This document shows, piece by piece, positions 1 through 11,500 of a DNA stretch of 64,000 nucleotides. The position numbers and the translations under genes were made by a program. The notes under the pieces were generated by a model. That model was not told the DNA's origin. It searched no databases and saw nothing but the letters and a program-made list of their open reading frames with translations. Position 1 is the stretch's first letter; every line of letters starts with the position of its first letter. Source of the stretch: Streptomyces sp. AP-93 (GTDB lineage: Bacteria; Actinomycetota; Actinomycetes; Streptomycetales; Streptomycetaceae); the NCBI RefSeq assembly GCF_022808175.1, contig NZ_JALGBX010000012.1:62001-126000 (forward strand), given 5' to 3'.

Positions 1-149
1 GACCCCCGGACCCTACGCCGGCCGCCCGGCACCCCACGGACGGACCCGATGGCCGCATCCCCACGGCCGGACCCGTCCCGGGCGGCGGGCGCCCCCGCCC
101 TCCTGCGACCACCCAGCACACCCCATCGAAGACGAGCCAAGGAGCCACC

Positions 150-371
150 ATGACCACCCAGCAGACCGACGAGCGCGTCTTCCGCGTCGTGCTCAACGAC
201 GAAGAGCAGTACTCGATCTGGTGGGCCGACCGCGACCTGCCCGCGGGCTGGCGTGCCGAGGGCACCGAAGGCCCCCGCGAGACCTGCCTCGCCCGCATCT
301 CCGAGGTCTGGACCGACCTGCGCCCGGCCTCTCTGCGCCGGCGCACGGCCGACGAGTCCGCCGCGGCCTGA
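150..371 (+). CDS. MbtH-like NRPS accessory protein
   Basis: A 73-residue MbtH-family protein. These small proteins bind adenylation domains of nonribosomal peptide synthetases and are needed for their folding or activity. The family pattern is clear: an N-terminal F-x-V-V-x-N-D-E-x-Q-Y-S-I-W core followed by P-x-G-W and a downstream R-P-x-S-L-R-x-R end. An AGGAGC ribosome site lies just before the ATG. The gene is first in the NRPS operon and almost certainly serves the two synthetases that follow. Family assignment is very secure; which A domains need it cannot be seen. Confidence 0.95.
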   Translation: MTTQQTDERVFRVVLNDEEQYSIWWADRDLPAGWRAEGTEGPRETCLARISEVWTDLRPASLRRRTADESAAA

Positions 372-571
372 GCCACCCCCGAGGCCGGGCGGCGTCCCGC
401 CCCCCGGGGAGCCGCCCGGCCGCCCCCCTTCCCCCCCGCTTCCCCCGTTGTCTTCTCCGCCTCCTCCGCCTTCTCCTCCTTCTCCGCTCCGCGAGGAGCC
501 ACACCCCCCACACCCCTCCCTCCCCGCCACCACCGGAACCACCAAGACCAGGTCCTCGACAGGAGCAAACC
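372..571 (+). promoter_or_regulatory. Pyrimidine-rich spacer before first NRPS gene
   Basis: About 200 bases separate the MbtH gene from the GTG of the first synthetase, an unusually long gap in an otherwise overlapping operon. Its middle (about 410-495) is almost pure C/T on the + strand, with many CTCC and TTCTCC steps. It contains no credible gene. It could form unusual DNA or act on transcript processing, but no promoter or hairpin is obvious. The AGGAG at 561-565 is the ribosome site of the next gene. Confidence 0.4.
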
Positions 572-3500
572 GTGAACGCCGAACTGCTGCCGGAACGCTT
601 CGCCGTTCAGGCGTCCCGGACACCGGACGCCGTCGCCGTCCTCGATGCCGGGCGGCCCGTGACCTACCGGGAACTGGACCGCGCGGCCAACCGCCTCGGA
701 CACTTCCTGCGCGGCCAGGGCGCCGGCCCGGGCACCGTGGTGGGGGTGAGCCTGGACCGGGGCGTCAGCCTGGTCGTGGCGCTCCTCGGCGTGTGGAAGG
801 CGGGCGCCGCGTACGTGCCGCTGGACCCCGGGCACCCGCACGCCCGGCTCACCGGCCTGATCGAGGACTCGGGCGCGCCGCTCGTGCTCGCGGGTCCCGC
901 GCTCACCGCCGCCGTGCAGGCGGCCGGAGCCCGGGCCATCGACACCGGAGCACTCGCGGCCGAGCTCGCCGCCCTCCCGGACACCGCACCGCAGGGCCCG
1001 GGCACGGACCCCGACTCCCTGGCCTACGCCATCTTCACCTCCGGTTCCACGGGCAGGCCCAAGGCGGTCGCCGTCACCCACGCCGGCCTCGCGAACCGGG
1101 TCGGCTGGACGGTCGCAGAACACGGCCTGGGCCCCGACGACCGGATCCTGCACAAGACCTCGATCGGCTTCGACGCGGCGGGCTGGGAGATCTTCGGACC
1201 GCTCGTCGCGGGCGGCTCCGTCGTCCTGGCCCCGGCCGGAGCCGAACGCGACCCCTCGGCCCTGCTGCGCGCCGTCGCCGAGCACGAGGTGACCGTCCTC
1301 CAGGTGGTGCCCTCGGTGCTGCGCCTGCTCGCCGACGAACCGGCCGAGGCCTGGGCCGGCGCCAAGGCCCTGCGGCTGCTGTTCTCGGCCGGCGAGCCCC
1401 TGCACTTCGAACTCGTCGCCCGCATCCGCGAACGCGCCCCGGAGGAGCTCGAGGTGTGGAACACCTACGGGCCCACCGAATGCGCCATCGACATCACCGC
1501 CCAGCTCGCCGACCCGGCGCGCACCAGCGGCCCCGTCCCGATCGGACGCCCCCTGCCCGGCATGCGGGTGCTCGTCCTGGACCCGGCCGGCGTCCCTGTC
1601 CCCATCGGCGTCCCGGGCGAGCTGTACGCGGGCGGACCCGGCGTCGCCCGCGGCTACCTGGGCCGCCCCGACCTGACCGCCGAACGCTTCGTGCCCGACC
1701 CCTACGGTCCGGCCGGCTCGCGGCTCTACCGCACCGGGGACCAGGTCCGGTGGAACGCGGACCGGACCCTGGAGTACCTCGGCCGCCTCGACCACCAGGT
1801 CAAGGTGAACGGCGTCCGCATCGAGCCCGGCGAGATCGAGTCCGCGCTCGCCTCTCACCCGTACGTCACCGGCGCCGTCGTCACCGCCCACGCGGCCGAG
1901 GGCGAGGGAGAGGGCAAGCGGCTCGCCGCCCACCTCACCGCCCGCGCCGCACTCACCACCGAGGACCTGCGCGCCTTCCTGCGGGACCGGCTGCCCGACA
2001 GCCACGTGCCCGCGTACTTCCACGTCCTGGAAACCTTCCCGCTCACCGCCAACGGCAAGGTCGACCGGGCGGCCCTGCCCGGCCCCGAGCAGCTCGCGGC
2101 CACCGGCGCCGCCTCGTACACCGCGCCGCGCGACGCCACGGAGCAGCTGGTCGCCGACGTGTGGGAGGACCTCCTGAAGACCGGGAAGGTGGGCGCGCAC
2201 GACGACTTCTTCGCCCTCGGCGGCACCTCCCTCCAGCTCACCCGCCTCGCCGCCCGGCTGCGCGCGGCCTCCGGCGAGAAGGTCTCGCTGCGCGGCCTGT
2301 TCGCCGCCAGCACGGTGGCGGCGCAGGCCGAACTGATCCGGACGCCGGACGGTGACGAGGACGCGATCCGCCCGGTGCCCCGGGACGGGGAACTGCCGCT
2401 GTCCTCCGGCCAGCGCCGCATGTGGTTCCTGGACCGGATGAACCCCGCGAGCCCCGAATGGGTCGCCCCGCTCTTCCTGCGGCTGCCCGCCGCGACCTCC
2501 GCGGACACCGTCCGCCGAGCCCTGGACACCCTCGCGGCCCGTCACGAATCGCTGCGCACCCGATACGTGGACGGCGGCGGCGAGCCGCGCCAGGTGATCG
2601 ACGCGCCCGCCGCCGGACGGGTCGCCCTGCGGGTCCTGGACACCGCCCGCGCAGACCTCCCGCGCCTGTTCGAGGAGCAGTTCGGGCAGGGCTTCGACCT
2701 GGAGCGGGGCCCGCTGTGGCGGGTGCTGCTGGCCCGGGTCGAGGGCGAGGACCACGTCGTCCTGCTGACCCTGCACCACATCACCTGCGACGGCTGGTCG
2801 ACGGTCGTCCTGGAGCGCGAACTGCGCGAGCTGTGCGCGGCCTACGAGGCGGGCCGCGAGCCCGCACTCGCGGCCCCGGCCGTGCAGTACGCCGACTACG
2901 GCGCCTGGCAGCACGCACGGCTCACCGAGGAGTACGTGGGCGCCGAGCTGGAGCACTGGCGCACCGCGCTGGCCGGCCTGGCACCGCTGAACCTGCCCAC
3001 CGACCGGCCGCGGCCCGCCGAGCGCGACCCGCACGGCGCGGTCGTCCCGGTGAGGCTGGAGCCCTCGCTCGCGCACCGCCTCACCGAGCTGGGCCGCGCC
3101 CACGGCGCGACCCCGTTCATGACGCTGCTGACCGTCTTCGCGTCGCTCCTCGCACGGCACACCGGACAGTGGGACGTGCCGGTCGGCACCCCGGTCGCGG
3201 GCCGGGCCCGGCCGGAGACCGAGGGCACCGTCGGCTTCTTCCTCAACTCGCTGGTGGTGCGCTGCGGCCTGGACGGCGACGTGAGCTTCTCCGAGGCCCT
3301 GGACCGGGTCAAGGACGCCTCCCGGGCGGCCTTCGCCCACCAGGAGCTGCCCTTCGAGCACCTCGTCGACGAGCTCCAGCCCGACCGGGACCTCTCCCGC
3401 ACACCGCTCTACCAGGTCGCCTTCGACCTGCACAGCGAGGGCGTGACCAGCGTCGCCACCCTGGACGAGGACATGGAGGCCTTCGCCGCCTCCTGGCACG

Positions 3501-5527
3501 TGGCCAAGACCGACCTGTCGCTCTTCATGCGGCAGACCGCGGACGGCGCGCTGGAGGGCGTACTGGAGTACGCGACCGCGCTCTTCGACACCAGCACCGC
3601 GGCCCGCCTCGCCACCCACTTCGTCCGCCTCGCCGAGCAGGTCACCGACCGCCCCGACGTACCGCTGGCGTCCGTGGAACTGCTCTCCGGGCAGGAGCGC
3701 CGGCAGGTGCTGGTGGAATGGAACGACACGGAGTACGAGGCACAGACCGCGTCGGTGCTGGAGCTCTTCGAGGCCCAGGCCGCCGCGACGCCGGACGCGA
3801 CCGCGGTCCTCCACGGGGGCGAGTCCCTGAGCTACGCGGAGCTGGACGTCCGCGCCAACCGGATCGCGCACCACCTGCGCGCCCTGGGCGTGGACGCGGA
3901 GTCGCGGGTGGGCGTGCTGCTGGACCGCGGTTCGGAGCTGATCGCCTCGCTGCTCGGTGTGTGGAAGGCGGGCGGCGCCTACGTGCCGATCGACCCCTCC
4001 TACCCGGTGGAGCGGGTGGCCTCCATCCTGGAGACGGCCGGAGCCAAGGTCCTCCTGGACGCCGGCCGCCCCTCCGTCGACGCACGGCCGGCGACGGCTC
4101 CGGAGCGTGCGGGCGGTGAGCCGGACGGACTGGCGTACGTCATCTTCACCTCGGGTTCGACGGGCCGCCCGAAGGGCGTGGAGGTCACGCACGGGGGGCT
4201 GGTGAACCACGTGGCGTGGGCCGCGCGGGAGCTGGCCTCCCAGGGCACGGGCGGTGCGCCGCTCTTCTCCTCCGTCGCCTTCGACCTGGTCGTCCCGAAC
4301 CTCTGGGCCCCCCTGGTCACCGGGCAGGCGGTGCACACCGTCGCCCAGGACACCGACATGGCCGAACTCGGCGCGCACCTCGTCGCCGGAGCCCCGTACA
4401 GCTTCGTCAAGCTGACCCCCGGTCACCTGGACGTGCTGGCCGAGCAGTTGAGTGCCGAGGAGGCGAGCGCGCTCGCCCCGGTGTGGGTGGTCGCCGGTGA
4501 GGCCTTCACCCGCACCACCCTGGAGCGCTGGCGGGCTCTGGCCCCCGACGCCCGCCTGATCAACGAGTACGGCCCCACCGAGGCCTCCGTCGGCACCTGC
4601 GTCTACCCGGTGCCCGAGACGGCCGCCTTCGAGGTGATGCCGATCGGGCTGCCGCTGCCGAACATGACGATGCACGTCCTGGACGCGCTGCTCCAGCCCG
4701 TCCCGGTCGGCGTCGTCGGCGAGCTGTACGTCGGCGGCACGGGCGTGGCCCGCGGCTACGCCGGCCGGCCGGACCTGACCGCCGAACGCTTCGTGCCCGA
4801 CCCCTACGGCCCGCCCGGCACCCGCTTCTACCGGACCGGCGACCTGGTCCGCCGCGCCGCCGACGGGAACGTGGAGTTCCTCGGCCGCATCGACGACCAG
4901 GTCAAGATCCGCGGCTACCGCATCGAACTCGGCGAGGTCCAAGCCGTTCTGGCCGGCCACCCGGCCGTCCACGACGCCTTCGTCACGGTCCGCGAAACCC
5001 CCACCGGGGAGAAGCAGCTCGCCGCCTACCACGTGACGCGGGCGGGAGCCGGTGCGCCGGACGAGGCGGAACTGGCCGGGTACTGCGCCCTGACCCTGCC
5101 CGACTACATGGTCCCGGCCACGTTCACCGCCCTGGACGCGATCCCGCTCAACGCCAACGGCAAGGTCGACCGCCGGGCCCTGCCCGCACCCGACCGGGAC
5201 ACCGGAGACGGCACGGACGGCCACGTCGCCCCCGACGGCCCCGTCGAGGAGCGCATGGCCGAGATCTGGACCGAGCTGCTCGGGCTGGAGCGCGTCGGAG
5301 CGCACGACAACTTCTTCCACTCCGGCGGCAACTCGATCCTCGCGATCCGGCTCATCTCCCGGATCCAGGAGGAGTTCGAGATCGGATTCGCCGTACGCAC
5401 GGTGTTCGAAGGACCCACGGTCGCCAGGCTGGCGGCCACCGTCGAGGAGCGCATCAAGGCGGAGATCGCCGCGCTCACCGACTCCGAGCTGGACGAGGAA
5501 CTGCTGGTGAAGGAGAGCAACGCATGA
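572..5527 (+). CDS. Two-module NRPS (A-T-C-A-T)
   Basis: A 1651-residue nonribosomal peptide synthetase starting at a GTG behind AGGAG. Domain order with rough residues: A1 5-520 (FTSGSTG core), T1 with LGGTS serine near 552, C 607-1040 with an intact HHITCDG motif near 734, A2 1059-1550 (FTSGSTGRPKG near 1190), T2 with SGGNS near 1588. It starts with an A domain, so it is the initiating synthetase. Reading the eight-to-ten pocket residues by eye gives D-A-W-Q-F-A-T-I-D-K for A1 (Gln/Glu-like) and D-L-P-K-V-A-E-V-G-K for A2 (closest to Asn codes). These substrate calls are tentative. A2 is nearly identical to two A domains of the next synthetase. The stop overlaps the next start (ATGA), implying co-translation. 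Confidence 0.95.
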   Translation: MNAELLPERFAVQASRTPDAVAVLDAGRPVTYRELDRAANRLGHFLRGQGAGPGTVVGVSLDRGVSLVVALLGVWKAGAAYVPLDPGHPHARLTGLIEDSGAPLVLAGPALTAAVQAAGARAIDTGALAAELAALPDTAPQGPGTDPDSLAYAIFTSGSTGRPKAVAVTHAGLANRVGWTVAEHGLGPDDRILHKTSIGFDAAGWEIFGPLVAGGSVVLAPAGAERDPSALLRAVAEHEVTVLQVVPSVLRLLADEPAEAWAGAKALRLLFSAGEPLHFELVARIRERAPEELEVWNTYGPTECAIDITAQLADPARTSGPVPIGRPLPGMRVLVLDPAGVPVPIGVPGELYAGGPGVARGYLGRPDLTAERFVPDPYGPAGSRLYRTGDQVRWNADRTLEYLGRLDHQVKVNGVRIEPGEIESALASHPYVTGAVVTAHAAEGEGEGKRLAAHLTARAALTTEDLRAFLRDRLPDSHVPAYFHVLETFPLTANGKVDRAALPGPEQLAATGAASYTAPRDATEQLVADVWEDLLKTGKVGAHDDFFALGGTSLQLTRLAARLRAASGEKVSLRGLFAASTVAAQAELIRTPDGDEDAIRPVPRDGELPLSSGQRRMWFLDRMNPASPEWVAPLFLRLPAATSADTVRRALDTLAARHESLRTRYVDGGGEPRQVIDAPAAGRVALRVLDTARADLPRLFEEQFGQGFDLERGPLWRVLLARVEGEDHVVLLTLHHITCDGWSTVVLERELRELCAAYEAGREPALAAPAVQYADYGAWQHARLTEEYVGAELEHWRTALAGLAPLNLPTDRPRPAERDPHGAVVPVRLEPSLAHRLTELGRAHGATPFMTLLTVFASLLARHTGQWDVPVGTPVAGRARPETEGTVGFFLNSLVVRCGLDGDVSFSEALDRVKDASRAAFAHQELPFEHLVDELQPDRDLSRTPLYQVAFDLHSEGVTSVATLDEDMEAFAASWHVAKTDLSLFMRQTADGALEGVLEYATALFDTSTAARLATHFVRLAEQVTDRPDVPLASVELLSGQERRQVLVEWNDTEYEAQTASVLELFEAQAAATPDATAVLHGGESLSYAELDVRANRIAHHLRALGVDAESRVGVLLDRGSELIASLLGVWKAGGAYVPIDPSYPVERVASILETAGAKVLLDAGRPSVDARPATAPERAGGEPDGLAYVIFTSGSTGRPKGVEVTHGGLVNHVAWAARELASQGTGGAPLFSSVAFDLVVPNLWAPLVTGQAVHTVAQDTDMAELGAHLVAGAPYSFVKLTPGHLDVLAEQLSAEEASALAPVWVVAGEAFTRTTLERWRALAPDARLINEYGPTEASVGTCVYPVPETAAFEVMPIGLPLPNMTMHVLDALLQPVPVGVVGELYVGGTGVARGYAGRPDLTAERFVPDPYGPPGTRFYRTGDLVRRAADGNVEFLGRIDDQVKIRGYRIELGEVQAVLAGHPAVHDAFVTVRETPTGEKQLAAYHVTRAGAGAPDEAELAGYCALTLPDYMVPATFTALDAIPLNANGKVDRRALPAPDRDTGDGTDGHVAPDGPVEERMAEIWTELLGLERVGAHDNFFHSGGNSILAIRLISRIQEEFEIGFAVRTVFEGPTVARLAATVEERIKAEIAALTDSELDEELLVKESNA

Positions 5528-8500
5528 GCACCGGTGAGATCGCACGGACCGCGCCCGGCGCGGACACCGACGAGCTGCGCGAGGAACTGCTGCGCCGCCG
5601 ACTTCTCGGACGCCGGGGCGTCCGCAAGGCGACCGGCATCCCGACCGCGGACCGGCTCGGCCCGCTGCCCCTGTCCTACGGGCAGCAGCAGATGTGGTTC
5701 CTCAGCCGCCTCGACCCGGGCAGCACCGAGTACCTGGTGCCGCTGGTGGTACGGCTGCGCGGACTGCTGGACACCGATGCCCTCGGCCGCGCCTGGCAGG
5801 CGCTGGTGGACCGGCACGAGATCCTGCGCACCCGCTACACCCTGGACGGCGAGGACCCGGTCCAGGTCATCGACGCCCCGCAGCCCTACCCGCTGACCGT
5901 CGACCAGCTGCCCGGCCAGGACGGTCAGGACGGCCGGGACGCAACGGAGACCCGCGTCCGCGCCCTGGTCGAGGAAGGCCTTCGGGCGCCGTTCGACCTG
6001 GCCCGCGACTGGCCGGTCCGGGCCCGCCTGATCCGCCTCGCCGACGACGAGCACGTCCTGTCCGTCGTCTTCCACCACATCGCCTGCGACGCCTGGTCCG
6101 TCGGCGTCTTCAGCCAGGAACTGAGCGACCTGTACGGGTCCTTCCTGAGCGGCCGCGAGGCGGACCTGCCGGCCCCGCTGCCGGCGCAGTACGCCGACTA
6201 CGCGGCCTGGCAGCGCTCCGAGCTGACCGGTGAGGTCATCGACCGCCACCTCGGCTACTGGACGCAGCAGCTGGACGGCCTCACGCCCCTGGAGCTGCCC
6301 ACCGACCGTCCCCGCCCCGCCCTGCGCGACGGCTCCGGCGACGCCGTGCCGTTCACCGTCCCCGCGGAGCTCGCGACACGGATCCGCGATCTGGCCCACC
6401 GCCACGACGCCACCCTCTACATGGTCTTCCTCGCCGCCTACCAGAGCCTGCTCGCCCGCTGGACGGGCCGTGAGGACATCGCAGTCGGCACCGTCGTCTC
6501 CGGCCGCGGCCGCCCCGAGCTCCAGCAGCTCATCGGCTACGGCATCAACAGCCTGGTCATGCGGGGCCGCTGGGACGGCGATCGCGGTTTCGCGGACCTG
6601 CTGGCCGGTACCCGGTCCACCGTGCTGGACGCCTACGACCACCAGGACCTGGCCTTCGCCCGGCTCGTGGAGGAGCTCCAGCCCGAGCGAGACCTCTCGC
6701 GCACCCCGCTCTTCCAGGTCTCCTTCACCCTGCACGGCGAGCGGTCCTCGGGCTTCGACCTGCCGGACGTCCTCGTCACCCCGTACGAGGGCAGCGGCCG
6801 GGTCGCCAAGTTCGACCTCGACCTCCAGCTGCGCGAGTCCGCCGACGGCACGCTCGGCGGACACTTCGAGTACGCGACGGCCCTGTTCGACCGCTCCACG
6901 ATCGAGCGGATGGCCGGGCACCTGCTGCGGCTGCTCGACGCCGTCACCGCCGACCCGGCCGCCCCCGTACGGAGCCTGCCGATCCTCGCCGCCGAGGAGG
7001 TGGCCGTGCTGGCCGGCGGTCCCGAGACCGACGAGCCGGTGACCCGCCGGGTCCACGAGGCCTTCGAAGAGCAGGTGGCCCGGACCCCCGACGCGGTCGC
7101 CGTCGTCTTCGAGGACGACGCGCTGACCTACCGCGAGCTCAACGCCCGCGCCAACCGCATCGCCCACGTGCTGCGCGCCAAGGGCATCGGTCCGGAGTCC
7201 CTCGTCGGCATCTGCCTGGAGCGGGGCACCGAGCTCATGCCGGCCCTGCTCGGCGTGCTGAAGTCCGGCGCGGCCTACCTGCCGCTCGACCCGGCCAACC
7301 CCGCCGACCGCCTCGCCTACATCGCCTCCGACGCCGCCGCGCCCGTCGTGGTGACCACCTCGGCACAGGCCCCGGTCCTCGACGGCCGCTACGACGGCGA
7401 GCTGCTCCTGCTCGACCGCGACGCCGCCCTGATCGACGCCCACCCGGACACCGACCCGGCCGTGCCGGGCAGCCCGGACAACCTGATCTACACCATCTAC
7501 ACCTCCGGCTCGACCGGCCGCCCCAAGGGCGTCGCCCTCACCCACGCCAACGTGCTGCGTCTGCTCACCTCCGCGCAGCGGCACTACGGGTTCGACGAGC
7601 GCGACGTGTGGCCGCTCTTCCACTCCTACGCCTTCGACGTGTCCGTGTGGGAGATGTGGGGCGCGCTGCTCAACGGCGGCCGCCTGATCGTCGTCCCCTT
7701 CGCGGTGACCCGATCCCCGCAGGAGTTCCTCGACCTGCTCGTGGAGCAGCGGGTCACGGTCCTCAACCAGACCCCGTCGGCGTTCCGCTCCCTGGTCTCC
7801 GCCGCCGCCGAGGGCGACCCGCGCGTGGACCGGCTCGCGGTGCGCGCCGTCGTCTTCGCCGGCGAGAAGCTGGAGGTCGCCGAACTGCGGCCGTGGGTCG
7901 AGCGGCGCGGCCTGGACCGCACCGCACTGCTCAACATGTACGGCATCACCGAGACGACCGTGCACACCACCTTCCACCGCCTCACCCACGCCGACCTGGC
8001 CGCCACGTCCGGCAACCCGATCGGGCACCCGCTGAGCGACCTGACCGTCCACCTCCTGGACGCGCACGGACAGCTCGTCCCGATCGGCGTCCCCGGCGAG
8101 ATCCACGTCGGCGGCCCCGGCGTGGCCCGCGGCTACCTCGGCCGCCCCGACCTGACCGCCGAACGCTTCGTGCCCGACCCCTACGGTCCGGCCGGCGCGC
8201 GCCTCTACCGCAGCGGCGACCTGGCCCGCCGGCTGTCCGACGGCAGCCTGGAGTTCCTCGGCCGCATCGACGACCAGGTCAAGATCCGCGGCTTCCGCAT
8301 AGAACTCGGTGAGATCGAGACGGCCCTCGCGGCGCACCCCGCGCTGCGCGACGCGGTCGTCGTGGTCCGCGAGGACACCCCCGGCGACCGCACGCTGGCC
8401 GCCTATTACGTGGCCCGCGACGCCGCCTCCGGCGCCGCCCCCGGCGAGCTGCGCGCCCACGTGGCGGCGACGCTCCCCGAGTACATGGTCCCGTCCTCCT

Positions 8501-11500
8501 TCACCGCCCTGGACAGCATCCCGCTCACCACCAACGGCAAGCTCGACAAGCGCGCGCTGCCCGCCCCCGACCAGGGCGCCGTCGGGTCCGCCGCCGCGTT
8601 CGTGGCGCCCCGTACCGTCGTCGAGGAGCGCATCGCCGCGGTCTGGGCCGACGTGCTCGGACTGGACCAGGTCGGCGTCGACGACGGGTTCTTCGAGCTC
8701 GGCGGGCACTCGATCCGCGCCGTCAAGCTCGTCGGCCGGCTGCGCACCGAGGGCTACGACCTGGCCGTCCGCGACGTCTTCGAGTACCGCACGGTGGCCC
8801 GGCTGGCCGAACTGGTCACCGGCCGTCCCGCGCCCGAGGACGTGGACCGCACGGTGGAGCCGTTCGCCCTGCTCTCCGAGGCGGACCGCGCCCGGCTCCC
8901 CGAGGGCCTGGCCGACGCCTACCCGCTCTCCCAGGTACAGCTCGGCATGATCGTCGAGATGCTGACCGACGACGGCCGGCACCCGTACCACAACGTCACC
9001 TCCTTCCGGATCCGCGACGAGGTGCCGTTCTCCCTCGACGCACTGCGCGAGGCGGCCCGCGTGGTCGTCGCCCGCCACGACGTCCTGCGCACCTGCGCCG
9101 ACCTGACCACGTACTCCGTGCCGCTCCAGCTCGTCCGCGAGGACGCCGTGATGCCGGTCGGCGCACGCGAGCTGACCGGACTCACCGAGGACGAACTCCA
9201 CGCCTCGCTGCGCGCCTTCGGCGACCAGGAGCGGGCCGAGCTGTTCGACCTGGCCGAGCCGCCGCTGCTGCGGCTGTTCGCCCACGTCGTCGACGACGGC
9301 AGCTGGTGGATCACCAACACCGAGTGCCACGCCATCCTGGACGGCTGGAGCCACCACTCCTTCCTGATGGAGGTGCTCGGCGAGTACCGGCGCGTGCGCG
9401 ACGGCGACGAGCCGTCGGAGCAGCCGCGGCCCGCCGTCCGCTTCGCCGACTTCATCGCCGCCGAGCTGGACGCGCTCGACTCCGAGGAGACCCGCGGCTA
9501 CTGGCAGGGCATCGTCTCGGACCACGCCCGCTTCGCCGTCCCGGACGCCTGGGTCACGGACTCCGGGGAGACCGCCGGCAGCCCGTACCGGGTCGCGGTG
9601 CCCTTCCACGACCTGGAGGACCGGCTGCGTTCCCTGGCCACCAAGGCCGGGGCCTCGCTCAAGAGCGTCCTGCACACCGCGCACCTGAAGACGCTGAGCA
9701 TGCTCACCGAGGAGGAGTCCTTCTTCGCCGGCCTGGTCTGCAACGCCCGCCCCGAGGCCCTGGGCTCCGACCGCGTCTACGGCATGCACCTCAACACGCT
9801 GCCGTTCGCCTACGACCGGACCGCACGCACCTGGCAGGAGCTGGTCGGGCAGGTCTTCGCCCGCGAGATCGAGCTGTGGCCGCACCGGACCTTCCCGATG
9901 CCCGTCATCCAGCGCGACTTCGGCGACGGGCAGCGGCTGATCGACGTCCGGTTCAGCTACCACGACTTCGACCAGGTCGACCGCGACCAGGTCGACTACC
10001 TGGCGAGCATCGACGACAGCCCCACCGAATTCCCGCTCGGCATCTCCGCCCGCATCGGCCACCTCGTCCTGACCGCCAGCCCGCGCGCGCTGAGCCCCGC
10101 CGGGGCCGACCGGCACGCGGCCCTGCTGCGCCTGGTCCTGGAGGCGATGGCGGCCGACCCGGCGGGTGACGCGCAGGCCTCGTACCTGCCGCAGGAGGAG
10201 CGCCACCGCCAGCTCGTGGAGTGGAACGACACGGAGTACCCGGCGCAGACGGCGTCGGTGCTGGAGCTGTTCGAGGCGCAGGTGGTGGCGGCGCCGGGTG
10301 CGACCGCGGTGCTGCACGAGGGCGAGTCGCTGAGTTACGCGGAGCTGGACGTCCGGGCCAACCGGATCGCGCACCACCTGCGCGCCCTGGGTGTGGACGC
10401 GGAGTCGCGGGTGGGCGTGCTGCTGGACCGCGGTCCCGAGCTGATCGCCTCCCTGCTCGGCGTGTGGAAGGCGGGCGGCGCCTACGTGCCGATCGACCCC
10501 TCCTACCCGGCGGACCGCATCGCCTCGATGCTCGACAGCGCCGGCGCGCACGCCGCCCTGACGCAGGACCGGTACGCCGAGCGGTTCGCCGGCGTCGAAC
10601 CGGTGCGCGTCGACGGCGACGCCGCCCGCACGCTGCTCGCCGGACACCCGGCGACGGCTCCCGAGCGCCGGACCGGTGACCCGGACGGACTGGCGTACGT
10701 CATCTTCACCTCGGGTTCGACAGGTCGGCCGAAGGGCGTGGAGGTCACTCATGGGGGTCTGGTCAATCATGTGGCGTGGGCTGCGCGTGAGCTGGCTGCG
10801 CAGGGTACGGGCGGTGCGCCGCTGTTCTCGTCGGTGGCTTTCGACCTGGTCGTCCCGAACCTCTGGGCTCCGCTGGTCACCGGGCAGGCGGTCCACACCG
10901 TCGCTCAGGACACCGACATGGCCGATCTCGGGGCGCACCTCGTCGCCGGAGGCCCGTACAGCTTCGTCAAGCTGACCCCTGGTCATCTGGACGTGCTCGC
11001 CCAGCAGTTGACCGCCCAGGAGGCGAGCGACCTCGCCCCGGTGTGGGTGGTCGCCGGTGAGGCCTTCACCCGCACCACGCTGGAGCGCTGGCGGGCCCTG
11101 GCCCCGGATGCGCGGCTGATCAACGAGTACGGCCCGACCGAGGCCTCCGTCGGCACCTGCGTCTTCCCGGTGCCCGAGACGGCCGCCTTCGAGGTGATGC
11201 CGATCGGGCTGCCGCTGCCGAACATGACGATGCACGTCCTGGACGCGCTGCTCCAGCCCGTCCCGGTCGGCGTGGTGGGTGAGCTGTACGTCGGCGGGAC
11301 GGGTGTGGCCCGCGGTTACGCGGGGCGTCCGGACCTGACGGCGGAGCGTTTCCTGCCCGACCCGTACGGTCCGGCCGGTTCCCGCTTCTACCGGACCGGG
11401 GACCTGGTCCGCCGGGCTGCCGACGGGAACGTGGAGTTCCTCGGCCGCGTCGACGACCAGGTCAAGATCCGCGGCTACCGCATCGAACTGGGTGAGGTCC

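Noticed and set aside
193..513. Arg-rich frame antisense to MbtH
   Set aside because: Poly-Arg run comes from the pyrimidine-rich spacer, not from a protein.
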